A stretch of DNA of 64,000 bases from Pedobacter schmidteae (lineage in GTDB: Bacteria; Bacteroidota; Bacteroidia; Sphingobacteriales; Sphingobacteriaceae), in assembly GCF_900564155.1 (NCBI RefSeq), contig NZ_LS999839.1:248001-312000 (forward strand). Reading direction: 5' to 3'. Within the stretch, counting starts at the first letter, position 1; every line of letters begins with the position of its first letter. The notes under the pieces were generated by a model. The model was not told the origin of the DNA. It saw only the letters and a list, made by a program, of their open reading frames with translations, and did no database searches. This document shows positions 1 to 8,845 of the stretch, piece after piece. A program made the translations under genes and the position numbers.

Positions 1-2052
1 CGTTATGACGAACAAGGGCCTTTAAAAGGCAATGACTTGTTAAGAAATAGCTTTAAGTTAAACCTGGACCATAACATTACCAGCAAATTAAGTCTTAACG
101 CCAATATCAGTACAATATTTGACACAGGAAACAGAAGTCCGGTTGGTGGGATCAATCCCCTTTCATTGCTCCCATGGTACATCTTAAACAACGACGATGG
201 AACCCCTAAAAAAATACTAGGTACAGATCCATTGAACAATATCTCACAAAATCCCCTGTACGATTTACCTTATAACAGTAACATTACCAAAACGCAAACC
301 GTACTGGGTGTATTTTCAGCAAAGTATAAATTATTCGATTGGCTAACCTTATCGTCTAACAACTCTTATAATACCAGCTTTATTGACAATCAATCTTACG
401 AAGACCGCTTATCCATAACCGGCACCGGCGATAAAGGAAGGCTTTTACAACGTAAAACTAATTACTACTCTTTCATGACCTCCAACCTGGCCACTGCCCG
501 TAAACAATTTGGTTTACATACTGTGGGTGGCTTAGGAGGCTTTGAATACAATAAAAATGGCTCTGAATTTAATGCCATTGCCGTGAAAAACATGCCTACA
601 GGTGTTAAAGTACCTTCTGCAGCAGCAGAAGTATGGAATACCCTCAGCGGAAAATCCTTCGCGGGAGAAAAATATGTAAGAGCCTCCTACTCACTATTTT
701 CTGAAGGCAATTACAACTACGACGAACGTTATTTCGCCAATGCATCTTACAGGATGGACTACTCTACCAATTTTGGTATAGAAAAAAGGGCAGGTCATTT
801 TTATTCTGTAAGTGGTGCATGGCTGGCCAGCAATGAGCAATTCCTGAAAGGCAATAAATACCTCACCAATCTAAAAATCAGGGGCAGTTACGGAACAAGT
901 GGAAAAGTAGCGGGAGAAGACTTCCTGACTGAGAGTTTCTACAATTTCAATTATCAGTATGGAGGCGATCCTGCAGGTATCATCAACCAATTGGGCAACA
1001 GGCAAATTACCTGGGAACGTGCCTATGTAAGGAACTTGGGTATTGACCTGGGCTTGTTTAACAGAGTTACCATATCAGCAGATTTCTATAGAAAAAACAA
1101 TACAGACTTGCTTCAAAGAGTGGCAACCCCTTCCGTACTGGGCGTACCCAGCCAATACCAAAATATCGGTGCTATGGTTAACAAAGGTGTAGAACTGGTC
1201 CTTTCCAGCAGAAACCTTACCGGCAAATTCACCTGGGAAACTGGTTTCAATCTTACATTCAATAAAAATAAGATCACCAAACTGTACGACGGCAAACTTC
1301 AAAATGGATATTTTGCACTTCTTAAAGAAGGAGATGACATCAATACCGTACGTGCCGTGAAATGGATGGGTGTAAACAGTGAAACGGGTGCACCTCAATT
1401 TGAACGTTTGGAACTCGATCCAACTACAAACACCTACACCAGCAAAATCGTAAATACTTATGATGATGTATTTAAGGGTTTAACCGGAGATGCTGCAGCA
1501 GCACAATACCAGTTGGTAGGCATGGGCACTCCTAAATACTATGGTGGTATCCTGAATACTTTTGGCTACAAAGGCTTTGAATTGTCTGTACTATTGAATT
1601 TCGCTGCAGATTACCTGGTATACAACAATTCGAGAAGCAGCTATTTTTCTTCCGAAGGCAACAATGTGCTGAAAAATAACCAGGTCAAACCAAGAAACGG
1701 ACAATCGATCTGGGAAAAACCAGGTGATAAGGCCACAGAACCGATGATTTACCGTAGCCGCACCGATGGTGCTGATCAGCAGTTTATCTCCAGATTCTGG
1801 GAAGATGCCAGTCACATCAGGGTGCGCAATGCGAGGTTAAGCTATGCCTTACCAACCAAACTCATCAGCAGGGCTAAGTTAACCCGTGCAAATATTTACC
1901 TGAGTGGTGATAACCTGTTTGTCTTTACCAAAAAAACCTTCTACGGATCTGATCCTGAAGGTAACCTGGCCGGCGACACCAACAATTATGGAGTAAGTGC
2001 AGGTTATGGGGCCAGCCGCAAGTATCTATTGGGCGTACAATTAACATTTTAA
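1..2052 (+). CDS. SusC/RagA-family TonB-dependent outer-membrane receptor, C-terminal part (5' partial)
   Basis: The frame is open from base 1, so the gene begins outside the window; the first in-window start codon (TTG at 37) is not a real start. The 683 visible residues are the beta-barrel part of a SusC/RagA porin, which imports oligosaccharides or peptides across the outer membrane with TonB energy under a SusD lid. Barrel hallmarks are alternating aromatic strands, the late segment around SGDNLFVFTKKTFYGSDPE and an ending in an aromatic residue (GVQLTF). The signal peptide, any STN domain and the plug are not visible. Its TAA overlaps the ATG of the following susD by one base (TAATG), so translation is probably coupled. 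Substrate is unknown; no glycoside hydrolase lies nearby. Confidence 0.93.
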   Translation, partial: RYDEQGPLKGNDLLRNSFKLNLDHNITSKLSLNANISTIFDTGNRSPVGGINPLSLLPWYILNNDDGTPKKILGTDPLNNISQNPLYDLPYNSNITKTQTVLGVFSAKYKLFDWLTLSSNNSYNTSFIDNQSYEDRLSITGTGDKGRLLQRKTNYYSFMTSNLATARKQFGLHTVGGLGGFEYNKNGSEFNAIAVKNMPTGVKVPSAAAEVWNTLSGKSFAGEKYVRASYSLFSEGNYNYDERYFANASYRMDYSTNFGIEKRAGHFYSVSGAWLASNEQFLKGNKYLTNLKIRGSYGTSGKVAGEDFLTESFYNFNYQYGGDPAGIINQLGNRQITWERAYVRNLGIDLGLFNRVTISADFYRKNNTDLLQRVATPSVLGVPSQYQNIGAMVNKGVELVLSSRNLTGKFTWETGFNLTFNKNKITKLYDGKLQNGYFALLKEGDDINTVRAVKWMGVNSETGAPQFERLELDPTTNTYTSKIVNTYDDVFKGLTGDAAAAQYQLVGMGTPKYYGGILNTFGYKGFELSVLLNFAADYLVYNNSRSSYFSSEGNNVLKNNQVKPRNGQSIWEKPGDKATEPMIYRSRTDGADQQFISRFWEDASHIRVRNARLSYALPTKLISRAKLTRANIYLSGDNLFVFTKKTFYGSDPEGNLAGDTNNYGVSAGYGASRKYLLGVQLTF

Positions 2053-3590
2053 TGAAGCAGACAATGAAAAAGTACATACTATACATATATATATGTTTTG
2101 CAGCATTTACATTATCTGGCTGCAAAAAAGCAATTGACGAAAACATAAGGCCTTTCAATGACAAGTCAGATAAGGAACTCCTGGCAACACTTGATGGGTT
2201 AGCACTTGCTACAAATGGCAATTATGCCTTAATGGTTACCAAATCAGCTGGTGATAGTCAATATTCCATGAACTGGTTTAATTTAAGTGAGCTTAAAGGC
2301 AATAACCTTCGCCCAGTGGTAGAAGCTTTCCCACAAACCAGAAGCGATGCTTATATTTTTAAAAATTCGCCTACTCAGGGCCCAACAGCCTCATTCTGGA
2401 GAATGTCTTATCGCCTTATATTTGGTGTGAATAAAATTATTGATGCCATCAATGATGGACAGGGCGCAGCTTATGACCAGCTTAAAGGTGAAAATTATTT
2501 CCTGAGAGCATTGGCTTATTTCAACCTGGTAAGGGTTTACGGCCGACCTTATTATGACAATAGTGCTTCCAACCTTGCGGTACCACTATCGCTAAGCTCA
2601 ATGGTAGATAAGGATTATCAGCCAAAACGCAATACCGTTAAAGAAGTGTATACCCAGATCATCTCCGATCTGGAAAAAGCTGCCGCATTAATGAACCAGC
2701 CGCGTGCTGGCAATCCGAACAACTATGCCTGCAAGGAAGCTGCCTGGGCGTTATTGTCTCGTGTGTATTTGTACATGGGCGGCACACCAACCGCTCCACA
2801 AAACGAGTACAATACCAAAGCTGTTGAATATGCAGATAAAGTGATCGGCGCCAATAAATATACTTTATTGCAAGGTACAGCCTATAGCAGTTCATTCGCT
2901 ATCGATGGAAAAACCAATAAAGAATACATATTTGCTTTCAGACATGATGATGCCAACGGCAATAACATCAATGAATTTTTAACCGCCCGCGATGTATTTG
3001 GTACTACCTGGCAGGGAGAGTATGCAGCATCGCCGGATTATATGGCTATTTTAAACCAAAATCCTACAGATCTGAGGTTAAAATTCATTACTATTGAAAA
3101 CGACAAGCGGATTACCCTTGTGGATAAAAGCCGAAATTCAGTAAACAAATTCAATTTTCAGCAAATTGCACCTCCGGGAGGGTTTGACTTCAGTGCGCAC
3201 AGCAGAAGTGCTACACCTTACCTACGTTTAGCAGAAATGTACCTGAACAAAGCCGAAGCACTTGCAAAATCCGGGGACAATACCAATGCCTTGATTGCAT
3301 TAAACCTGGTTAGGACAAGAGCCCTGGCACCAGCCTGGACAACCTTGACCCTAACTGCAGCTAACATGACCGTTTTCCAGGCAGTATTAAACGAACGCAG
3401 ATTGGAACTGGCATGGGAAGGTCATTCGTCTTATGACAATTTCAGGAATGGTTTACCAATGGTGAGGAATTATACCGACTATTCAACCAATACTCCTTTA
3501 ACCGTACAGGCTAATGAAAAAATTGTGATTTATCCTTTGCCTCCGGGAGAAATATTGTTGAACCCTAACCTGGATCAAAACCCATTATAA
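2052..3590 (+). CDS. SusD/RagB-family nutrient-binding outer-membrane lipoprotein
   Basis: This is the surface lipoprotein lid of the preceding SusC porin. The protein has 512 residues with a lipoprotein signal peptide ending in LSGC (Cys24); a second in-frame ATG four codons in (MKKYILY) is an equally plausible start. SusD features are the TPR-like N-terminal half (ENYFLRALAYFNLVRVYGRP) and the conserved C-terminal segment NERRLELAWEGHSSYDNFRNG. The start overlaps the stop of susC. The 83-bp gap to the next gene holds a small stem-loop without a T-run, so the downstream redoxin genes are probably in the same transcript. Ligand not predictable from sequence alone. Confidence 0.95.
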   Translation: MKQTMKKYILYIYICFAAFTLSGCKKAIDENIRPFNDKSDKELLATLDGLALATNGNYALMVTKSAGDSQYSMNWFNLSELKGNNLRPVVEAFPQTRSDAYIFKNSPTQGPTASFWRMSYRLIFGVNKIIDAINDGQGAAYDQLKGENYFLRALAYFNLVRVYGRPYYDNSASNLAVPLSLSSMVDKDYQPKRNTVKEVYTQIISDLEKAAALMNQPRAGNPNNYACKEAAWALLSRVYLYMGGTPTAPQNEYNTKAVEYADKVIGANKYTLLQGTAYSSSFAIDGKTNKEYIFAFRHDDANGNNINEFLTARDVFGTTWQGEYAASPDYMAILNQNPTDLRLKFITIENDKRITLVDKSRNSVNKFNFQQIAPPGGFDFSAHSRSATPYLRLAEMYLNKAEALAKSGDNTNALIALNLVRTRALAPAWTTLTLTAANMTVFQAVLNERRLELAWEGHSSYDNFRNGLPMVRNYTDYSTNTPLTVQANEKIVIYPLPPGEILLNPNLDQNPL

Positions 3591-3596
3591 AAATAT

Positions 3597-3626
3597 AAGT
3601 CCCGGATCGCCTGCCGGTCCGGGCTT
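3597..3626 (+). other. Intercistronic stem-loop between susD and thioredoxin gene
   Basis: CCCGGA (3601-3606) pairs with TCCGGG (3618-3623) around an 11-base loop. No T-run follows, so it does not look like an intrinsic terminator. It may be an mRNA processing or stability element separating the abundant susCD message from the redoxin genes; that role is inference. Confidence 0.35.
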
Positions 3627-3673
3627 ACGCTAAATTCCGCTCCAATTAGCAAACCTATAACACTAACAACGAA

Positions 3674-4873
3674 ATGAAAAAACTATTCACCGGAATTGCC
3701 TGCATCCTTGCCCTGTCGGCATCTGCTCAGAACCGCGAAATCACCTTTAAAGAAGGAGATTGGAAAACACAGCTGGCCGCAGCCAAAAAAGAGAACAAGA
3801 TCATCTTCTTCGACGCCTACACCTCCTGGTGTGGTCCTTGTAAAATGATGGCTAAAGATGTGTTTACCAAAAACGACGTCGCCGACCTGTTCAACGGCAC
3901 CTTCTATAACGTAAAATACGATATGGAAAAGGGAGAAGGCCCGGCATTAAAAGACAAGTATGGTGTAAGTGCCTATCCTACGTACCTGTTCATCAACGGT
4001 GACGGTGAAGTGGTACATAAAATAGTAGGCGGCATGTCGGATAAAGAATTTATCGCAGAATCTTCAAAAGCATTGAAACCAGAAAGTACCGCATTCGGAT
4101 TGGCAAAGAAATTCAACTCTGGTGATCATTCAGAAGCTACCGCAATTGCTTATCTGCAAGCACTGGAAGTTGCTTATGAAGCTGACAAAATGGGTAGTGT
4201 AGCAAAAACCTATTTTGATGGTCTGCCTAAAACCTCACTACTGGAAGCCCACAACTGGGAACTGGTTCAAAAGTACCTGAACAACCCATCATCCCAGGCC
4301 TTTGCCTATTTGTATGCCAATAAAGCAGAGCTGGAAAAAAAATACGAAGCAAGTAAGGTAAACCAGTATTTTGACATGACCTTCATGAGATCGGTTTATG
4401 CTGTAAAAAGAAACTACGAGAAAAAAGACGATCTGAAAGCAGCTAAAGAAATAACTGGCGCTATCAGAAAACTTCAGGCAGCTAATCCATCAAACGGGTC
4501 GGCCGCTTTATTGGCACAACTAGACCTCATCGAATTTGCCGCTGCAAAACAATGGGATAAATTTACAGCTAAAGTTGATGCCATCCTGGCCGATGCGAAC
4601 TTCCCGCGCAGAAACGATTTTGTAATTACCGCAGCCAACGATGTAGTTACGGCGGCACCTGCAAATTATTACGCTACAGCAGAAAAATGGGCCAATGAGT
4701 TGCAAAAAACAGCAAATGATTTCAGCAATATCCAACTCACCGACCTCAGGAAACGCATCCTGAAAAAACAGGGTAAAACTGCTGAGGCTGAAGCCATGGC
4801 GGCCAAAGCAATGGAACTCAGAAAAGAGGCAGGCAAAAAAGGCCAGATGACCCCTCCTATCATGAACAACTAA
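3674..4873 (+). CDS. Secreted thioredoxin-fold protein with long helical C-terminal region (cassette 1)
   Basis: The 399-residue protein has a cleavable signal peptide (MKKLFTGIACILALSASAQ) and a thioredoxin domain at about residues 20-135 with active site SWCGPCK (Cys53, Cys56) and the cis-proline region YGVSAYPTYLF. The remaining ~260 residues are helix-rich and Lys/Ala-rich, resembling a TPR-like or all-helical partner domain; no further catalytic motif is apparent. It is expected to act as a periplasmic or outer-membrane-facing thiol-disulfide oxidoreductase. It lies 32 bp upstream of a TlpA-like gene and downstream of susCD. A paralogue lies in cassette 2 (15000-16208) with the same layout and similar active-site block. 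Partner and direction of redox flow are unknown. Confidence 0.85.
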   Translation: MKKLFTGIACILALSASAQNREITFKEGDWKTQLAAAKKENKIIFFDAYTSWCGPCKMMAKDVFTKNDVADLFNGTFYNVKYDMEKGEGPALKDKYGVSAYPTYLFINGDGEVVHKIVGGMSDKEFIAESSKALKPESTAFGLAKKFNSGDHSEATAIAYLQALEVAYEADKMGSVAKTYFDGLPKTSLLEAHNWELVQKYLNNPSSQAFAYLYANKAELEKKYEASKVNQYFDMTFMRSVYAVKRNYEKKDDLKAAKEITGAIRKLQAANPSNGSAALLAQLDLIEFAAAKQWDKFTAKVDAILADANFPRRNDFVITAANDVVTAAPANYYATAEKWANELQKTANDFSNIQLTDLRKRILKKQGKTAEAEAMAAKAMELRKEAGKKGQMTPPIMNN

Positions 4874-4905
4874 GAATTAACTTAAATATATATAACACTA
4901 AAACA

Positions 4906-6066
4906 ATGATTAAAAAATGTTTAACACTGGCTGTTGCAGCCCTGTTAATGGTAAGCAGCAGCTTTGCCCAAAAAGGAAAAACAGTGACGTTTACCGGTCA
5001 CGTAAAGTTTCCTGACACAGAAAACAAATACCCTATTTACCTGGGTAAATATGAAGGAGAAGGATTCAAAAGGGCGTTTAAAGCACTGGACAGTACTAAG
5101 CTGGATGCCAATAACAATTTCTCATTTAAGGTTCCTGCAGATAACCCTGATTTTTACCAGGTAAGAGTTTATTATTTTGACCGCATCGATTTCTGGGCCA
5201 ATAAAGACAACATCCATGTGAATGTAAGGGGTATTGATACTGCCAAAATGAAGATTAAAAACCCTCCATATATTTATATGGAAAACACATCTGCTGAAAA
5301 CGATGTCATCAACGATGTAAACCTGGTATCTTATCTTGATTACCAGCAAATGATTGCGGTAGGTCAGGAGCAATACAGGGCTGGGCTGGCAAAAGAGCCT
5401 AAATGGATAGAGTACATGAAAGATGGTTACGACCGTATTTCCAAAGACCGGGACTTCCGGATGAGATACCTGGTCAATAAATACAAAGACCAGCCTAGTG
5501 TACTGTATGCACTGAATTCTTTAAGTATGAAACGTGATCAGGAACTGATCATGTCTACACTTGACAACCTGACCAAAAAATTCCCTAATCTGAAACAGGC
5601 GAAGGAAAGAAAAAAAGAAATCCTGGACGGCATTGCACAGGCAGCCAAGCTCGCTGAAGGACAAAAAACACCTGATTTTGCTTTTCCTGATGTAAATGGT
5701 AAAAAATGGGGGCCTAAAGATTTCAGGGGCAAATACCTGATCATCGATTTCTGGGCATCATGGTGCGGTCCCTGCCGTCAGGAAATTCCTCACATAAAAG
5801 AAGTTTACAAAAAATATAAAGATAAAGGTCTGGAGATCCTTTCTGTATCTGTAGATGCAAAACCGGAAGCATGGAAAAAAGCGATGGATGAAGAGCGTAT
5901 GGCCTGGCCACAGGTTAATGCTGTAGAGTCTAAACCGGTAATGGCTTCTTATATGTTCAGCGGTATCCCTTATCTGGTTGTGGTAGACAAAGAAGGAAAA
6001 ATTGTAGAGAAAAATGTTCGTGGTGAATCTTTAGATAAAGCCATGGAAAAAATATTTGGAAAATAA
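4906..6066 (+). CDS. Secreted TlpA-like thiol-disulfide oxidoreductase with N-terminal beta domain (cassette 1)
   Basis: The 386-residue protein starts with a signal peptide (cleavage near SSSFAQ). Residues ~25-130 form a beta-rich domain resembling the DUF4369-type domain often fused to TlpA in Bacteroidota. A helical linker follows, and then a TlpA/AhpC-TSA-like domain from about residue 255 with the motif FWASWCGPCR (Cys287, Cys290) and the cis-Pro region SGIPYLVV. The family reduces or isomerises disulfides in the periplasm. It is 11 bp upstream of the SRPBCC-like gene. Its C-terminal 120 residues are roughly three quarters identical to those of the paralogue at 13832-14986, while the N-terminal half has diverged more. 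Confidence 0.88.
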   Translation: MIKKCLTLAVAALLMVSSSFAQKGKTVTFTGHVKFPDTENKYPIYLGKYEGEGFKRAFKALDSTKLDANNNFSFKVPADNPDFYQVRVYYFDRIDFWANKDNIHVNVRGIDTAKMKIKNPPYIYMENTSAENDVINDVNLVSYLDYQQMIAVGQEQYRAGLAKEPKWIEYMKDGYDRISKDRDFRMRYLVNKYKDQPSVLYALNSLSMKRDQELIMSTLDNLTKKFPNLKQAKERKKEILDGIAQAAKLAEGQKTPDFAFPDVNGKKWGPKDFRGKYLIIDFWASWCGPCRQEIPHIKEVYKKYKDKGLEILSVSVDAKPEAWKKAMDEERMAWPQVNAVESKPVMASYMFSGIPYLVVVDKEGKIVEKNVRGESLDKAMEKIFGK

Positions 6067-6077
6067 TCCTACATCAA

Positions 6078-6614
6078 ATGAAGAAGATCATATTATCATT
6101 ATTGCTTTTAACGGGCGTTTCGGCCTACAAGGCCAATGCACAAATGGAGGCTGCAAAAAAGCTTAAATGGGATGTTGAAAAAGGTGCAGACATCAATATG
6201 GAACTGGATGCAGTCTGGGGCGTTTTTCAAAATAATGATTTATTGAAAAAAGCATCGAATGGGTATGTAAGCGCCATAGAAGTTATAGATGCAACTATGC
6301 CGATATCCAGAAAGATTGTCTTTTCAAATGGAGGCGACCGTTTAGAGAGCATTACCCAGAATGAGGCGCACAATAAGCTGATTGCGATAAGTTTTGACGA
6401 CACCAAACTGCCTAAAGGAATTAAAGCGGCACAATATGCCATTTTCTTTAAAGCCAATGGCAGCAAAACCAACGTCATGTGGAGAGCGCTGGTTACTGGC
6501 GATACCGATGCAAAGGAAGCTTTAGTAAAGCAGTTGAATGCTGAATTTGACAGCTATGCTACGGGCCTGGATAAGATGACCAAAACATCCATTCCAGCAG
6601 TGAAGATGAATTAA
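6078..6614 (+). CDS. Small secreted SRPBCC-like protein (cassette 1)
   Basis: The 178-residue protein has a signal peptide ending near KANAQ. The mature part begins with an alpha/beta segment (LKWDVEKGADINMELDAVW) and ends with a long amphipathic helix (LVKQLNAEFDSYATGLDKM), the arrangement expected of the START/SRPBCC polyketide-cyclase-like fold that binds hydrophobic ligands. No catalytic residues are identifiable. It closes the cassette 11 bp after the TlpA gene and is followed directly by a strong terminator. A diverged paralogue sits at the same place in cassette 2 (16245-16799). The family call rests on pattern rather than a domain search; function is unknown. Confidence 0.6.
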   Translation: MKKIILSLLLLTGVSAYKANAQMEAAKKLKWDVEKGADINMELDAVWGVFQNNDLLKKASNGYVSAIEVIDATMPISRKIVFSNGGDRLESITQNEAHNKLIAISFDDTKLPKGIKAAQYAIFFKANGSKTNVMWRALVTGDTDAKEALVKQLNAEFDSYATGLDKMTKTSIPAVKMN

Positions 6615-6634
6615 AAAAAGTGTTTTTTTCAGAG

Positions 6635-6674
6635 CAGGGCGGTTAAACATAGGGTTTTAACCGCCCTGTTTTAT
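6635..6674 (+). terminator. Rho-independent terminator of cassette 1
   Basis: A perfect 13-bp stem (6635-6647 with 6656-6668, core AGGGCGGTTAAA/TTTAACCGCCCT) with an 8-base loop is followed by TTTTATT. It resembles the terminator of cassette 2 at 16812-16849 closely enough to suggest common descent. Confidence 0.9.
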
Positions 6675-6694
6675 TAGAACTCAACCCTTCACAT

Positions 6695-6726
6695 TTTGTT
6701 TTTATTGATAAGTTATATTACCTTTC
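6695..6726 (+). promoter_or_regulatory. Putative Bacteroidota promoter for the ECF sigma gene
   Basis: TTTG (6695-6698), a 20-bp spacer and TACCTTTC (6719-6726) match the Bacteroidota -33 TTG / -7 TAnnTTTG pattern with one mismatch, about 30 bp upstream of the sigma-factor start. Confidence 0.4.
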
Positions 6727-6757
6727 CTATATATATGGATTTAACTGTTTAAATACT

Positions 6758-7438
6758 TTGCTAAATAAGGAAAAAGATGCACTTAACAGTCTGCTGGGTA
6801 GGATTGTAACGGGTGATGAAAATGCTTTCCGACAGCTTTTTGATACTTATTCTGGTAAAGTATATGCTTTTGCACTTAAATTAACGCATTCAGAAACACT
6901 GGCAGAAGAAATTGTACAGGATATATTCTTAAAGGTTTGGCTCAACAGACAGGCACTAAGTACCATAGTTTACTTTCCTTCCTATTTGTATTCACTCACA
7001 AAAAATCACGCCTTTAATGTGCTAAAACGTTTAACACTAGAAGCCAATATCAAAGCCGCAATCAGTTTGGAGTTGTCAGAAATTCAGCATGAAACCGAAG
7101 ACCGCATCGTTTTTAATGAATACCAACGTATTTTAAACGAAGCCATTGAGAAGCTTCCGGCTCAGCAGCGTAAAGTTTATACGCTTTGCCAGCAGGAAGG
7201 AATGACTTATGAGGAGGCTGCAGCATTACTCAATTTGTCGCGCTTAACCGTAAAAACACATATGCAGCTGGCCTTGCGTTTTATCCGTGGCTATTTTAAC
7301 AGCAATTTAAATGTCTGGGTTTTATCACTGTTGTTGCTTTCCAATAAAATCAACCTCAATACGCCACATTCAGACATAGGCGCTCCTTTACTTATACAAC
7401 ATCCAATAAATCTATTCCATCAACAGAACAAAAGGTAA
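6758..7438 (+). CDS. RNA polymerase ECF sigma-70 factor (Bacteroidota SusCD-associated type)
   Basis: The 226-residue protein has sigma region 2 at about residues 20-90 (FRQLFDTYSGKVYAFALKLT) and region 4 at about 130-185 with the helix-turn-helix segment MTYEEAAALLNLSRLTVKTH. It would direct polymerase to the promoter of the adjacent susCD operon when released by its FecR partner, encoded next. The only start that keeps region 2 intact is TTG at 6758; no in-frame ATG lies just upstream, so the exact start is uncertain. A C-terminal extension of ~35 residues contains a hydrophobic stretch (VWVLSLLLLSN), seen in some members of this expanded family. Regulates cassette 2 by position; cassette 1 may have its own pair outside the window. 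Confidence 0.9.
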   Translation: MLNKEKDALNSLLGRIVTGDENAFRQLFDTYSGKVYAFALKLTHSETLAEEIVQDIFLKVWLNRQALSTIVYFPSYLYSLTKNHAFNVLKRLTLEANIKAAISLELSEIQHETEDRIVFNEYQRILNEAIEKLPAQQRKVYTLCQQEGMTYEEAAALLNLSRLTVKTHMQLALRFIRGYFNSNLNVWVLSLLLLSNKINLNTPHSDIGAPLLIQHPINLFHQQNKR

Positions 7439-7532
7439 GTAATTGTCAGGCTTACATTAATTTTATTTTCGTCCCGATTACTCCTCTCAAGCTTACCAGT
7501 TGTCATAATATTAGAACCAATCAATAATATTA

Positions 7533-8726
7533 ATGGACAATTTCCGATTTGTTTATTTGTTTCAACAGTATGTAAATAAAGCATGCTCTGAAGAAGAACT
7601 TCAGGAGTTCCAGGCTTTGACCAACAAATCAGTTCACGATAAGCAGTTACTTGCCCTCATAGATGAACTTTGGGACAAAACACCCCTTAATAAAGAACTG
7701 GATGCCGACAGGAAGGAGCTCATTTTAAACAAAATCTTTACAACTGATCAACAGGTGATCCGGCTACAGAAGCGCCCGTTCTGGAAAGGCTATAAAATTG
7801 CAGCATCACTGGCTGCGGCCATAGCACTTTGGGGCATTTTACATTATGCAATTTCCAGACAGGTAACCCATAAAAAAACAGAGGCATTTATTACAAAAAA
7901 CGATATAGCTCCGGGCGCCAACAAAGCCCTGCTAACCTTTGGCGATGGTAAAACCATAACACTTAATGATACCAAAACAGCGCTTGTTATTGGAAAAGTT
8001 TTGAAGTATAACGATGGCACTGCAGTAAACCCCGGCGATGTACATGGTGGTCACTCTCATCCTGTTCCAGGGCCTCAAACCATTACAACCCCCCGGGGCG
8101 GATCTTATCAGGTTATCCTATCAGATGGAACCAAAGTTTGGCTTAATGCGGCCTCAAGCTTAACCTATACCCCAAACATGCATGGAGAACGTAGGGTAAC
8201 CCTTGATGGGGAGGCTTATTTCGAAGTAGCAACCGCCTATACCTCATTACCAGGGCACAGCATGAAGCAACCCTTCCTGGTAGAAAGCAACGGGCAAACA
8301 GTTGAAGTGCTTGGAACGCACTTTAATGTTAATGCTTATTCGGATGAAGGCAGTATAAAAACAACACTTCTGGAAGGGGCCGTAAAAGTATCCCTTAACG
8401 GATCAAAAAACTTCAGCTTACTTAAGCCTGGCGAACAAGCCGCTAATAGTGATAGCCAGATACAAGTTTCAAAGGCCAATACAGAACAGGCCGTCGCCTG
8501 GAAAAATGGAGATTTTGTATTTAAGGGAGAAGATGTGAAAAGCGTTATGCGCCAGTTGGCAAGGTGGTATGATGTGGAAATAGTGTATAAGGGAAATGTT
8601 TCGGATATAGGGTTTGTAAGTACCATTTCAAAATCTAAAAAATTGTCCGAAGTAATCACTGCATTACAGGCGACCGAAGGTATTCACTTTAAAATTGAAG
8701 GAAGGAGGGTTGTAGTTATGCCTTAA
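7533..8726 (+). CDS. FecR-family anti-sigma factor
   Basis: The 397-residue inner-membrane anti-sigma factor has a cytosolic N-terminal region of about 85 residues that binds the ECF sigma factor, one transmembrane helix near residues 88-107 and a periplasmic FecR domain (about 185-290, core GGSYQVILSDGTKVWLNAAS). It ends in a DUF4974-type domain (about 320-395, VMRQLARWYDVEIVY). The family senses substrate occupancy of the partner SusC through that receptor's N-terminal STN domain, and the next gene does encode an STN domain. It lies 94 bp after the sigma gene. If the frameshift in susC is real, this FecR has lost an intact full-length receptor partner. Confidence 0.92.
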   Translation: MDNFRFVYLFQQYVNKACSEEELQEFQALTNKSVHDKQLLALIDELWDKTPLNKELDADRKELILNKIFTTDQQVIRLQKRPFWKGYKIAASLAAAIALWGILHYAISRQVTHKKTEAFITKNDIAPGANKALLTFGDGKTITLNDTKTALVIGKVLKYNDGTAVNPGDVHGGHSHPVPGPQTITTPRGGSYQVILSDGTKVWLNAASSLTYTPNMHGERRVTLDGEAYFEVATAYTSLPGHSMKQPFLVESNGQTVEVLGTHFNVNAYSDEGSIKTTLLEGAVKVSLNGSKNFSLLKPGEQAANSDSQIQVSKANTEQAVAWKNGDFVFKGEDVKSVMRQLARWYDVEIVYKGNVSDIGFVSTISKSKKLSEVITALQATEGIHFKIEGRRVVVMP

Positions 8727-8754
8727 CAGATCAGAAAAGGCGAGCTGAAAAATA

Positions 8755-8780
8755 ATCGGGAACGTTGACGCGCTCCCGAT
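8755..8780 (+). other. Stem-loop in the leader of the cassette 2 susC
   Basis: ATCGGGA (8755-8761) pairs with TCCCGAT (8774-8780) over a 12-base loop, between fecR and susC. No T-run follows. It could be a leader structure or fecR 3' end processing element; no function can be shown. Confidence 0.3.
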
Positions 8781-8845
8781 CAACAGTCAGTCCTCCTTAA
8801 TAACAATGCTTGGAAACATATTTATCAAACTAAACCGACCAACAA